Origin: AC-52 sp044870295
GTDB taxonomy: Bacteria > Actinomycetota > UBA4738
Assembly (NCBI GenBank): GCA_044870295.1
Contig: JBIOYQ010000114.1
Location: forward strand, 1 to 10,548
DNA length: 10,548 nucleotides
Reading direction: 5' to 3'
The position numbers and the translations under genes are program-made. Positions 1-6,042 of this stretch are shown piece after piece; position 1 is the stretch's first letter; every line of letters starts with the position of its first letter. Below the pieces are notes generated by a model that worked only from the letters and a program-made list of their open reading frames with translations, did not search any database and had not been told where the DNA came from.

Positions 1-107
1 CTGATGGCGACCAGGATCCTGGTGCGGCGTTTCCTCCTGTTTCCTGCCGGTCGAGGCTCACGATCCGGTGCGGTCGAACCCAACGCGTCGTCCTGTTCCA
101 CCCGCAT
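1..107 (-). CDS. N-terminal fragment of an unidentified, possibly membrane-anchored protein
   Basis: An ATG at 107-105 opens a frame that stays open for all 35 codons to the window edge, so the gene is cut by the left border. A good ribosome binding site, AAGGAG, lies 8 nt upstream of the ATG. The visible residues begin MRVEQDDALGSTAPDR, acidic and disordered-looking. They are followed by an arginine/lysine-rich patch (NRRKRRTR) and then ILVAI at the border. A basic patch followed by aliphatic residues fits a cytoplasmic tail leading into a first transmembrane helix, as in LytR-CpsA-Psr or other anchored envelope proteins, but too little is visible to name a family. The gene is preceded by a long structured leader with its own likely promoter, so its expression may be controlled in the 5' UTR. 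The start is fairly well supported; the function is unknown. Confidence 0.6.
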   Translation of the reverse strand, partial: MRVEQDDALGSTAPDREPRPAGNRRKRRTRILVAI

Positions 108-142
108 GAGGTGATCTCCTTCGTCTCCGCGTCTCGCCACTC

Positions 143-160
143 GGCTCATCGAGAGGAGCC
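143..160 (-). promoter_or_regulatory. Alternative hairpin competing with the leader helix
   Basis: GGCTC (160-156) and GAGCC (147-143) form a 5-bp stem around an 8-nt loop, ending about 19 nt before the AAGGAG of the gene at 107. The 5' arm is the same segment that closes the long leader fold with 282-277, so only one of the two helices can form at a time. This is the usual layout of a switchable expression platform, but no ligand or mechanism can be read from it. Confidence 0.35.
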
Positions 161-290
161 CATGCACCATCGATCCAAACCAGTCGCGCACTGCACATCG
201 GGAAGGAGAGGCGCGAGCCTCGAGGGAAGGGAGGGAGAGAGATGCCCGGCGGGCTGCGTCAGTTTGGATCTTCGACGGCTCCGGCTGGCA
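155..290 (-). ncRNA. Candidate structured 5' leader RNA (riboswitch-like) of the gene starting at 107
   Basis: On the minus strand GGAGCC (282-277) is complementary to GGCTCC (160-155). Nested inside it, GATCCAAAC (270-262) is complementary to GTTTGGATC (180-172), nine perfect pairs. Further in is a hairpin, GAGGC/GCCTC around a 4-nt loop (221-208). Short CGCA/TGCG (258-255 with 190-187) and CGGG/CCCG (248-245 with 202-199) matches could extend the long helix. The 3' strand of the outer helix, GGCTC (160-156), can instead pair with GAGCC (147-143), so two mutually exclusive folds exist just upstream of the ribosome binding site. A promoter-like element ends at 296, which would put transcription start near 290, a few bases before the first helix. 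I compared it by eye with the cobalamin, SAM, c-di-GMP, c-di-AMP, tmRNA and RNase P cores and saw no match. The central loop reads GCGA, a GNRA loop, only on the plus strand, so a plus-strand RNA is not excluded. The inverted repeats are direct observation; the regulatory role is inference. Confidence 0.5.
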
Positions 291-295
291 ACGGC

Positions 296-325
296 AGGCT
301 ACCGTGAGGGACCGTTCCAGGACAA
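296..325 (-). promoter_or_regulatory. Probable promoter of the structured leader (TTGTCC-N18-TAGCCT)
   Basis: On the minus strand TTGTCC (325-320) resembles a -35 box, with 4 of 6 positions matching TTGACA. It is followed after 18 nt by TAGCCT (301-296), an actinobacterial TANNNT -10 box. Transcription start would fall near 290, just before the first helix of the leader. The rest of the gap, 326-430, is the region downstream of the ferritin-like gene's stop codon; I see no gene or convincing terminator in it. Confidence 0.45.
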
Positions 326-430
326 TCGGCCGCTGTGGGGATTTCAGGTGACCGCCGAACCGGGTGATCGACGGATCCCGGGGGATGGAATGGAGGAAGG
401 TCGGGGGATGCCGGCGGCGAGGTGATGAAG

Positions 431-1126
431 CTAGTCGGTGTCGACCGGCTCGATGCCCAGTCGGTCCAACCTCTGCCGGTGGCGATCGAGCAGCGACAGG
501 ATGACCCGCTTGCCGGCCTCATCGCCTCCCAGCAAGGTGCGCAGGCCCTCGGTGGCCTCCAGGGCCCGGCCCGTCTGGGTGAACGCCTCCCCCACGATCA
601 GTTGCGCGTAGCGACGGATCCGCTCGGCCAGCGGCGGATCGCGCTCCAGCGCCCTGGTCAGCTCGTCCAGCGCGAAGGTCTCCTGCGCCTCGCGATCCCC
701 CAGGGCTCTCCTGACCACTTCGGCGGACACGCGGTCGAACAGGGGCACCAGCGAGTCGGCGAAATCCGAGACCAATGCGTCGCCGACGTAGTGGAACACC
801 TGCGCCTCGACCCAGTCCTTCGGCTCGGTATGGGCAAAGAACGCGTCGAAGAACGGTCGGAACAGGTCGGTCATCGAGTCGTCGCCCAGCTCGCGGAACC
901 GCGCCTGGATCAGCTCCCAGTTGGCACGCTCGCGGTCCGCCACGGCCTGCTGTTCCGCCCGCGAGTGGCGGTCCGGCGCCAAGTCGACCGTGTCCTGGGC
1001 GCGGCGTGCCCCACACTGCTCGCCATACGCCAGCGCGGCCAGGACTTCGGCCACGGTCCGCGACGCCAGCCGACCGTCCTCCGCCGACGACGTCCCCGTC
1101 CCAGCGCTGTCGCGCTCCCGGTCCAC
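431..1126 (-). CDS. Ferritin-like fold protein, MiaE_2 type
   Basis: A 231-aa protein starting with GTG. The pattern AALAYGE (about 31-36), then ERANWELI (66-73), KDWVEAQVFHYVGDAL (103-118) and IVGEAFTQTGRAL in the second half matches the actinobacterial four-helix ferritin-like family related to the tRNA hydroxylase MiaE (Pfam MiaE_2). That assignment rests on recalled family patterns. Members of such families normally bind a di-iron centre through Glu and ExxH motifs. Here no ExxH occurs anywhere: where one is expected the sequence reads E66-R-A-N69. Glu36, Glu66, Glu107 and the acidic cluster 144-149 are possible remaining ligands, so enzymatic activity is doubtful. The GTG lies 6 nt after a TACAAT box with no Shine-Dalgarno sequence, suggesting a leaderless mRNA. 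In-frame upstream codons reach a stop at 1180-1178 with no better start. It is divergent from the 100-aa gene at 1204. The role is unknown. Confidence 0.75.
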   Translation of the reverse strand: MDRERDSAGTGTSSAEDGRLASRTVAEVLAALAYGEQCGARRAQDTVDLAPDRHSRAEQQAVADRERANWELIQARFRELGDDSMTDLFRPFFDAFFAHTEPKDWVEAQVFHYVGDALVSDFADSLVPLFDRVSAEVVRRALGDREAQETFALDELTRALERDPPLAERIRRYAQLIVGEAFTQTGRALEATEGLRTLLGGDEAGKRVILSLLDRHRQRLDRLGIEPVDTD

Positions 1127-1132
1127 GTGCGG

Positions 1133-1138
1133 ATTGTA
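1133..1138 (-). promoter_or_regulatory. -10 box TACAAT, leaderless start of the ferritin-like gene
   Basis: TACAAT on the minus strand (1138-1133) is separated from the GTG at 1126 by only six bases (CCGCAC), so transcription would begin at or next to the start codon. No convincing -35 hexamer lies at the expected distance. The box faces the divergent TACGAT box at 1192-1197, and polymerase footprints on the two promoters would overlap. Confidence 0.55.
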
Positions 1139-1191
1139 GAAGGTGTCACCACGCGCATCGCCGCAGGTCAGGTCATGTCAGAGGTGGCCGC

Positions 1192-1197
1192 TACGAT
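1192..1197 (+). promoter_or_regulatory. -10 box TACGAT, leaderless start of the 100-aa gene
   Basis: TACGAT is followed by six bases (CCGGAC) and then ATG at 1204, the same spacing as the opposite promoter. There is no Shine-Dalgarno sequence before the ATG. The spacing fits leaderless transcription, common in actinobacteria, and supports choosing 1204 as the start. Confidence 0.5.
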
Positions 1198-1203
1198 CCG
1201 GAC

Positions 1204-1506
1204 ATGACCACGGTCATCGACTTCGCCACTTGGCGGCGCCGCCGCGAGGCCGGTCCCGCACCAGTCCTCGGCGACGATCCTCCATCCGAAGACCCTTCCG
1301 TGACACGGCTCGAGCGGGCCATCCAGCGCCTGCATGGGGTCATCTCGCGTGCGCTCGACCAGGCGGGCAGGCTCGAACCGAAGGTCGAGACGGAGCTGCT
1401 CGCCATCATGGGAGAGCTCACGGTCGGGCTGGTCGGAGAAGCGGCCACCCGCGCAGAGCGCCTGGCCGACCGGCTCGCGGCCGGCAACGGAGGGCCCGGC
1501 ACGTAA
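1204..1506 (+). CDS. Small hypothetical helical protein, 100 aa
   Basis: The protein begins MTTVIDFATWRRRREAG. It has a proline-rich, acidic linker (about 18-30), then a region that looks largely alpha-helical and amphipathic to about residue 92, rich in Leu, Ala, Glu and Arg. It has no signal peptide, membrane segment or metal-binding motif. I do not recognise the family. The frame is open far upstream, but only the ATG at 1204 has a -10 box at leaderless distance and begins beyond the divergent gene. It ends in TAA, 70 nt before the exported beta-helix gene. Sharing a 77-nt promoter region with the ferritin-like gene suggests coordinated expression but no function. Confidence 0.6.
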   Translation: MTTVIDFATWRRRREAGPAPVLGDDPPSEDPSVTRLERAIQRLHGVISRALDQAGRLEPKVETELLAIMGELTVGLVGEAATRAERLADRLAAGNGGPGT

Positions 1507-1534
1507 CCCGCTCCCCCAGGCCGTGATGGCCCGC

Positions 1535-1540
1535 TAGGCT
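1535..1540 (+). promoter_or_regulatory. Possible -10 box TAGGCT for the beta-helix gene
   Basis: TAGGCT fits the actinobacterial TANNNT pattern and lies 36 nt before the GTG at 1577, leaving room for the purine-rich ribosome binding site AGGGGGAGAG at 1561-1570. No -35 hexamer is visible, so read-through from the upstream 100-aa gene is an alternative. Confidence 0.35.
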
Positions 1541-1576
1541 CATCCGGTCCATCCCGACCCAGGGGGAGAGCTGGTC

Positions 1577-2935
1577 GTGAACGATGCGCGCGGCCCTTCG
1601 CGCCGCGAGTTGCTGGCCGGGGCGATCGGCGGCGTGGCCGGCCTCGCAGGGGGCTTCGGTCTCTCCGCGCTCCGCGACACCGATGGTCGCGCGGCAGGTG
1701 TCGCGGCGCCGGCAGATCTCCCCTATCTGCTGGGATCCCCAGGCGCCGAGCTGCCGAAGGGACTGGTGCGCGCCGACCTGCGCGCCTTCAAGGCGGACAC
1801 CGGGTCCGACTGGTCCGGCGCGTTCGCCGAGGCGCTGAAGGCCGCCGACGCCGTCTACGTCCCCCCCGGTGAGTGGCTGACCGGCAGACCCATCGAGGTC
1901 CCCGGCGGAAAGGTGCTCTGGTCGGATGGCACGTGGGACAAGGAGGACGAGCCGGTGGCCGGCGCGATCGTGCGCTCCTCCACCACCATGTCCGCGACCG
2001 TCCGGCTCACCGGGTTCTCCGCCTCACTCTTCGGGGTCAACGTGGACGGCGCGGGGTCCGCCGACGCCGCCATCGAGTTCGCCTCGGATTCGGTGTTCCT
2101 GGGCAACACCACCGCCAAGCGCGGGAAGTCGCATGCGCTGAAGGCCACCGGGAGCTTCTGCACGATCTGGGGCGGCGTCTTCCAGCAGCCATCGAATGTG
2201 GGCTACGCCGTCTACGTGCAGGGCTCGGACCTGATCATGTGGGGCTCGCGCGTCAAGAAGGGGATCACGCCGCTCTGGCTGGACGGATCGGGGGCCGTCG
2301 TCGGGCTGCTGCATGTGACGGGGCGGAACGAGCCCAGCTCTCCGTCGGAGGCCGTGGTGAAGCTGACGGGGTCGCGCAACCAGCTGGTAAACGTCTTCTA
2401 CGACACCGCTGTGGGTCCATCGATCCTGCTGGAAGGCGGTGGCAGCTTCAATCGGTTCATCGGCATGACCATTCGAAACAGCGGCTCGGACGGCTCGTTC
2501 CCGGTGATCCGATGCGACGCCACTGCCGGAGGGAACGTCCGGAGCAACCGGTTCGATGGATTCGGCACCGATGTGGGCCAGGGATCGGGATGGAGCTTCC
2601 TGCTCGAGATGCTCGGCCCACCTCAGGCCCTGACCGGCAATCAGCTCGGAAGCGGGTACGCCGACGGCTGCGCCGAGCTGTACAACGTCCGTCCGGCCGC
2701 GGTCGGGGACATCGTGATCGGCAGCAGCCTGTCGCGGAACTCAGGTGGAGCGAGCGTCGCCCCCGGCGCCAGCACCCTGTCGTTCCGGCACGGGCTTCAC
2801 GGACGGCCAAACTCGGTCACCATCACGCCGGCGGACGGATCGACACCTCACGTGGCGGTCGACGCCGACCAGGTACGACTGGAGTGGCCAACCCCGCCGG
2901 GTCAGATCTACGTGTGGTGGACCGCCGACATGTGA
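1577..2935 (+). CDS. Tat-exported right-handed beta-helix (pectate-lyase-like) protein
   Basis: A 452-aa protein starting with GTG, six bases after AGGGGGAGAG. The N-terminus has a twin-arginine motif, SRRELLAG (Arg9-Arg10), and a small-residue hydrophobic stretch to about residue 32, so it should be exported folded by the Tat system. Residues about 75-110 (DWSGAF, then VYVPPGEW at 93-100) are the usual opening of the Pectate_lyase_3 / tailspike-like beta-helix. It is followed by short repeating strands rich in Gly, Asn, Ser and Val to about residue 390. The C-terminal 54 residues (FRHGLHGRPNSVTITP at 403 onward) look like the small beta-domain that ends many phage tail-fibre and surface beta-helix proteins. 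Likely location is outside the membrane, acting on or binding a polysaccharide. No catalytic residues can be assigned, so lyase activity is not claimed. Its stop lies only 9 nt from that of the convergent phosphatase gene. Confidence 0.85.
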   Translation: MNDARGPSRRELLAGAIGGVAGLAGGFGLSALRDTDGRAAGVAAPADLPYLLGSPGAELPKGLVRADLRAFKADTGSDWSGAFAEALKAADAVYVPPGEWLTGRPIEVPGGKVLWSDGTWDKEDEPVAGAIVRSSTTMSATVRLTGFSASLFGVNVDGAGSADAAIEFASDSVFLGNTTAKRGKSHALKATGSFCTIWGGVFQQPSNVGYAVYVQGSDLIMWGSRVKKGITPLWLDGSGAVVGLLHVTGRNEPSSPSEAVVKLTGSRNQLVNVFYDTAVGPSILLEGGGSFNRFIGMTIRNSGSDGSFPVIRCDATAGGNVRSNRFDGFGTDVGQGSGWSFLLEMLGPPQALTGNQLGSGYADGCAELYNVRPAAVGDIVIGSSLSRNSGGASVAPGASTLSFRHGLHGRPNSVTITPADGSTPHVAVDADQVRLEWPTPPGQIYVWWTADM

Positions 2936-2944
2936 GAGGCGTCG

Positions 2945-3751
2945 CTACGCGGCTTCCTCGCCCCGCCGCCGGGCCGACAACCTTCGCAACAGCAGCCATC
3001 CCACCACTGCCGCCACCACGGCCGACGCGGCCCCGGCCAGGACGCCGGGAGACGGCGCCTGCACATGGGGAAGTCGCTGCCGCAACCGAACGGGCCGATG
3101 GAAGTCGCGCACCTGCCATCCGCGCTTCTCGGCCTCTTTGCGAAGGTCTCGATCCGGATTGACCGCGACGGGGTGGCCGACGGTCTCCAGCATGGGAAGG
3201 TCGGTCACCGAATCCGAATACGCGTACGAGCCCGTCAGGTCGATGCCGCCCTGCTCCGCGACCTCTCTGATGGCCTGGGCCTTCATGGCTCCGTAGCAGT
3301 AGAACTCCAGCTCCCCCGTATAGCAGCCCTGCTCGTCCACCATCGCCCGGGTGGCGATCACGGCGACGTCGCCCAGCCGCTCGGCCATCGGCCGGACCAC
3401 CTCTTCCACGGAAGAAGAGACGATGAAGACCTTCCTGCCCAGCGCGCGGTGCAGCTCCATGAGGTCCAGGGCCTCCAGGTAGATGTAGGGGTCCAGGTCG
3501 GCCATGGCGTCGCGGATGATCTGTTCGACCTGATCGCGCTCCCATCCGCGGGTGAGGGCCAACATGCCCTCCTTGACCCGGTCCATCTTCTTCTCGTCCG
3601 CGCCGAGCAGGAGGTAGACGAGCTGCGCGTACGCCCCCTTCAGCAGCGCCGACCGCGACATCAGGCCGGCGCGGTACATGGGCCCCGTTAGGGCGAGCGA
3701 GCTGGACTTCGAGATGACGGTCTTGTCGAGGTCGAAGAACGCGGCTTCCAT
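2945..3751 (-). CDS. HAD-IB family phosphatase with C-terminal membrane anchor
   Basis: A haloacid-dehalogenase-superfamily hydrolase of subfamily IB, the group containing SerB. With the ATG at 3751 it has 268 residues. All four motifs are present: AFFDLDKT (Asp7 nucleophile, Asp9), FIVSSS (about 109-114), Lys157 in YGAMKAQAI, and YSDSVTDLPM (Asp180, Asp184). It should hydrolyse a phosphomonoester through a phospho-aspartate; the substrate is unknown. Residues about 237-256 form one hydrophobic helix followed by an arginine-rich tail, so the catalytic domain is likely cytoplasmic and held at the membrane. An ATG nine bases upstream (3760) would add three residues, but the TAGGAT -10 box overlaps it. 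The start at 3751 is preferred because it is seven bases from that box and HAD-IB proteins begin almost directly with motif I. It is divergent from the LLM oxidoreductase. Confidence 0.9.
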   Translation of the reverse strand: MEAAFFDLDKTVISKSSSLALTGPMYRAGLMSRSALLKGAYAQLVYLLLGADEKKMDRVKEGMLALTRGWERDQVEQIIRDAMADLDPYIYLEALDLMELHRALGRKVFIVSSSVEEVVRPMAERLGDVAVIATRAMVDEQGCYTGELEFYCYGAMKAQAIREVAEQGGIDLTGSYAYSDSVTDLPMLETVGHPVAVNPDRDLRKEAEKRGWQVRDFHRPVRLRQRLPHVQAPSPGVLAGAASAVVAAVVGWLLLRRLSARRRGEEAA

Positions 3752-3758
3752 CACACCC

Positions 3759-3764
3759 ATCCTA
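3759..3764 (-). promoter_or_regulatory. -10 box TAGGAT of the HAD-IB gene
   Basis: TAGGAT on the minus strand (3764-3759) overlaps the first possible ATG (3760) and lies seven bases before the next one (3751). This suggests a leaderless mRNA beginning at MEAAFFDLD. No clear -35 hexamer or Shine-Dalgarno sequence is seen. Confidence 0.4.
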
Positions 3765-3785
3765 AGCCAAGGTCCCGACGGCGCT

Positions 3786-3803
3786 CCGTCAGCTATTTGA
3801 CGG
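3786..3803. promoter_or_regulatory. Inverted repeat CCGTCA-N6-TGACGG in a divergent promoter region
   Basis: A perfect 6+6 inverted repeat lies between the divergent HAD-IB and LLM oxidoreductase genes. Its right arm overlaps TTGACG (3797-3802), a good -35-like hexamer facing the oxidoreductase; the best matching -10, CAAGAT at 3822-3827, is weak and spaced 19 nt. A dimeric repressor bound here could cover the -35 region. It could also form a small hairpin, but the position favours an operator. Confidence 0.35.
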
Positions 3804-3866
3804 GAGAACCTTCGGTGACGGCAAGATGGACGCCCAACGACCGAGCGACCTCACCGGGAGGCCTGG

Positions 3867-4826
3867 ATGGAGATCTGTCTGATGATCGAGGGTCAGGAGG
3901 ACGTCACCTGGGAGCAGTGGACGTCGCTGGCGCTGGCGGGCGAGGAGCACGGGTTCGCCGCTCTGTTCCGTTCCGACCACTACCTGTCGTTCGGCCATTC
4001 GGCGGAGTACGGATCCATGGACGCATGGGCCACGCTCTCGGCGCTAGCCGCCGTGACCGACCGGATCCGCTTGGGGACGCTGGTGTCGCCGGCCACGTTC
4101 CGCCATCCCTCCAACCTCGCCAAAGTGGTCGCGACCGCCGATCACGTCTCGGATGGGCGAGTGGAGCTGGGCATGGGAGCGGGCTGGTTCGAGAACGAGC
4201 ATCGCGCCTACGGATTCCCCTTCCCGCCGGTGGGTGAGCGCTTCGCCATCCTGGAGGAACAGGTCGAGATCGTTCATCGGCTGTGGGACCGCGACGAGCG
4301 CTCGGTCACGTTCGAAGGGACTCACTACCAGCTGACGGACTGCCCGGCGCTGCCGAAGCCCGTGCAGCATCCCCATCCACCGCTGATCATCGGCGGCGAC
4401 GGCGGGCCGAGGTCCCTGCGGCTGGCCGCTCGGTGGGCCGACGAGTACAACGTGAACGGCATCGGCCCGGAGGCCTGTCGAGAGGTGCGCGAGGCGCTCT
4501 CGCTGGCGACGGAGGCGGCCGACCGAGACGGCGACGTTCGCCTGTCGCTCATGAACACCACCCTCATCGGAGCCGACCAGTTCGAGCTGGAGGACCGCGT
4601 CCGCCGGCTGCTGGAGCGGCGCGGCGACGCTACCGAGCCGGCCGACTGGATCGCCAAGGTGCGCGAGGAGCGGATCGTGGGAACGGTGGACCAGGTGCTC
4701 GAACGGCTCCAGGCCTACGCTGACGCCGGCATCGAACGCGTGATGATGCAGCACCTGCTCCATACCGATCTGGAAGCGCTGGCACTGATCGGCCGCGAGG
4801 TCATCCCCGAGGCCGCCGGGTTCTAG
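3867..4826 (+). CDS. LLM-class F420-dependent oxidoreductase
   Basis: A 319-aa luciferase-like monooxygenase-fold protein (bacterial luciferase TIM barrel). Characteristic segments are the N-terminal strand MEICLMIEGQ, FRSDHY (34-39), TDRIRLGTLV (64-73), LGMGAGWFENEH (101-112) and RFAILEEQVEIVHRLW (125-140), then LIIGGDGG. It most resembles the F420-dependent group typified by mycobacterial Rv1855c, recalled rather than searched. Such enzymes use reduced coenzyme F420 (some use FMN) to reduce or oxidise organic substrates in the cytoplasm; the substrate cannot be read from sequence. The start is set by ATG at 3867 with GGGAGG five bases upstream. The length is normal and no defect is seen. 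It is divergent from the HAD-IB gene and converges on the dehydrogenase gene through a 44-nt gap holding hairpins. Confidence 0.93.
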   Translation: MEICLMIEGQEDVTWEQWTSLALAGEEHGFAALFRSDHYLSFGHSAEYGSMDAWATLSALAAVTDRIRLGTLVSPATFRHPSNLAKVVATADHVSDGRVELGMGAGWFENEHRAYGFPFPPVGERFAILEEQVEIVHRLWDRDERSVTFEGTHYQLTDCPALPKPVQHPHPPLIIGGDGGPRSLRLAARWADEYNVNGIGPEACREVREALSLATEAADRDGDVRLSLMNTTLIGADQFELEDRVRRLLERRGDATEPADWIAKVREERIVGTVDQVLERLQAYADAGIERVMMQHLLHTDLEALALIGREVIPEAAGF

Positions 4827-4829
4827 ATC

Positions 4830-4863
4830 ACCGATCCATCGTCGGTCTGAGGCTTCGCTTCAG
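4830..4863. terminator. Paired hairpins between convergent genes, probable bidirectional terminator
   Basis: Two hairpins lie in the 44-nt gap between stop codons. ACCGA (4830-4834) pairs with TCGGT (4842-4846) around seven bases. CTGAGGC (4847-4853) pairs with GCTTCAG (4857-4863) around a three-base loop, with one G-T pair. Neither strand has a T-tract, as is common for actinobacterial terminators. The position between two convergent genes is the main support. Confidence 0.45.
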
Positions 4864-4870
4864 GCGCAGG

Positions 4871-5917
4871 TCAGGGCTGCGCGAACTCCACGACGACCTT
4901 GATGTCGTCCGGCGCTCGCTCCAACCCTTGGTGGACCGTGTCCGGACCGACGCGGCGGGTCACCAGCTGGTCCAGCCACGCCGGATCGGCTGCGGCCAGC
5001 GTCCTCGCCGCGCGATAGTAGTGTCGCCGGTTGGCGTTCACGGAGCCGAACACCGTGAGGTTCTTGAGCACGACGTCCGTTGCCAGCGTCACCGCCGATG
5101 CCGCGCGGGGCGCCGCGACTGACCCGATTCCGGTGAGGCAGATGATGCCGCCCGGTGAGAGCGCCTCCATCGCCTGTAGGACCAGCTCGATCACGCCGGT
5201 GCACTCCACCACGATGTCCGGATGCAGGCCCAGGTCGGTGATCGCTCCGGTGTGGTACGTCCCGCCCAGCTGCTTGACCAGCGCCGGTTTGGCGCCGCTC
5301 GTGGCGCGGTCGAGCACATGGACGTCGCCGCCCAGCTGCGCCCCGATCAGCGCTGCCAGCAATCCGATCGGGCCGGCACCGACTACCAGGACGGTGCGCG
5401 GATCCCAGAAGGTGCGCCGACCGATGGCGAGGATGTGCTCCCACGCCTTCGCAACGACCGTGGCGGGCTCCAGGAGCACCCCGAGCATCCCCAGGTTCTT
5501 GTCAACCCGCACCACGTAGTCCGGCTCGATTCGCCAGCGATCAGCCATGAACCCGTCGATCTGTTTGATGCCTCGCTCGGTGAAGCGGCCATTGGAGCAC
5601 ATGTCCCACTCGCCCACGGCGCAGTTCGGGCATGGCTCCGGGTCAGGCCGGCGGACGATCCCGACGACGTGTTCACCGACGACGAAACCGCTCGGACCCG
5701 GGTCCACCACCCGACCGAGTGCCTCATGACCTAGGATCAGCCGGTCTCGGCCCGGAGGCGCCCACCCGTAGGCACCGCTCGCGATCTCGGCGTCGGTGCC
5801 GCAGATGCCGACAGCCAGTGTCTCGACCAGCACCGACCCCAGGGCGAGGTCCGGTTCGGGAACGCCCTCCAGCCGAACGGACCCAGCCGTCCCGGGCGCC
5901 ACTGTCACGGCCTTCAT
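4871..5917 (-). CDS. Glucose 1-dehydrogenase-type zinc alcohol dehydrogenase
   Basis: A 348-aa medium-chain dehydrogenase. Its pattern follows the archaeal-type glucose dehydrogenase: GICGTD with Cys39, GHEALG with His64-Glu65, VRRPD then CPNC (about 88-99), GIKQIDGFM (116-124) and LLEPATV with Glu150. Cys39, His64, Glu65 and Glu150 fit the catalytic zinc. GAGPIG (180-185) is the nucleotide-binding loop, and VLDR after the second strand leaves NAD versus NADP open. Expected reaction is oxidation of glucose or a similar aldose to the lactone, in the cytoplasm. Of the four structural-zinc cysteines in the Sulfolobus enzyme, three are kept (Cys96, Cys99, Cys107) and the first position is an aspartate (Asp92). 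The start is ATG 5917 with AAGGGGGA at 5928-5921; longer in-frame extensions lack a family match. It is divergent from the flavoprotein gene at 6073. The exact sugar is uncertain. Confidence 0.88.
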   Translation of the reverse strand: MKAVTVAPGTAGSVRLEGVPEPDLALGSVLVETLAVGICGTDAEIASGAYGWAPPGRDRLILGHEALGRVVDPGPSGFVVGEHVVGIVRRPDPEPCPNCAVGEWDMCSNGRFTERGIKQIDGFMADRWRIEPDYVVRVDKNLGMLGVLLEPATVVAKAWEHILAIGRRTFWDPRTVLVVGAGPIGLLAALIGAQLGGDVHVLDRATSGAKPALVKQLGGTYHTGAITDLGLHPDIVVECTGVIELVLQAMEALSPGGIICLTGIGSVAAPRAASAVTLATDVVLKNLTVFGSVNANRRHYYRAARTLAAADPAWLDQLVTRRVGPDTVHQGLERAPDDIKVVVEFAQP

Positions 5918-5955
5918 GCGTCCCCCTTGAGAAAACGGGCGCGGCGCGTGAATCC

Positions 5956-5973
5956 CCGGTCCCTTCCAACCGG
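5956..5973. repeat. Short inverted repeat CCGGT-N8-ACCGG in a divergent promoter region
   Basis: CCGGT (5956-5960) and ACCGG (5969-5973) are complementary, and a smaller TTCC-AACC-GGAA repeat overlaps them. It lies in the 155-nt region between the dehydrogenase and flavoprotein starts, about 40 nt upstream of the dehydrogenase ATG. It could be an operator or an mRNA hairpin; short GC repeats also occur by chance in DNA this rich in GC. Confidence 0.25.
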
Positions 5974-6042
5974 AAACTCTGCGACATCCGCTGCGTGGCT
6001 GCTTCACCTCCATCGGGTGATGGTCCGATACCCCGCGATGCC

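Noticed and set aside
242..307. A 21-codon plus-strand frame with a GGGAGG-type ribosome binding site inside the structured leader region.
   Set aside because: The purine-rich run that looks like a ribosome binding site is part of the folded element, the peptide resembles nothing, and the stronger evidence is for transcription on the other strand.
108..430. Known RNA families (tmRNA, RNase P RNA, SRP RNA, cobalamin, SAM, c-di-GMP or c-di-AMP riboswitches) in the first gap.
   Set aside because: None of their conserved cores was found by eye on either strand.
1873..3162. A long arginine-rich plus-strand frame overlapping the beta-helix and phosphatase genes.
   Set aside because: It is a +1 shadow of the beta-helix gene that runs on across the antisense of the next gene, with no recognisable domain.
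3065..3691. A plus-strand frame opposite the HAD-IB phosphatase.
   Set aside because: It is an antisense shadow; the minus strand carries all four HAD motifs.
4823..4873. The dehydrogenase stop TGA read as selenocysteine, with 15 further codons and a hairpin (4847-4863) 7 nt downstream.
   Set aside because: The protein is already full length for its family, the extension is low-complexity, and the hairpin lacks features of a bacterial SECIS and is better explained as a terminator.
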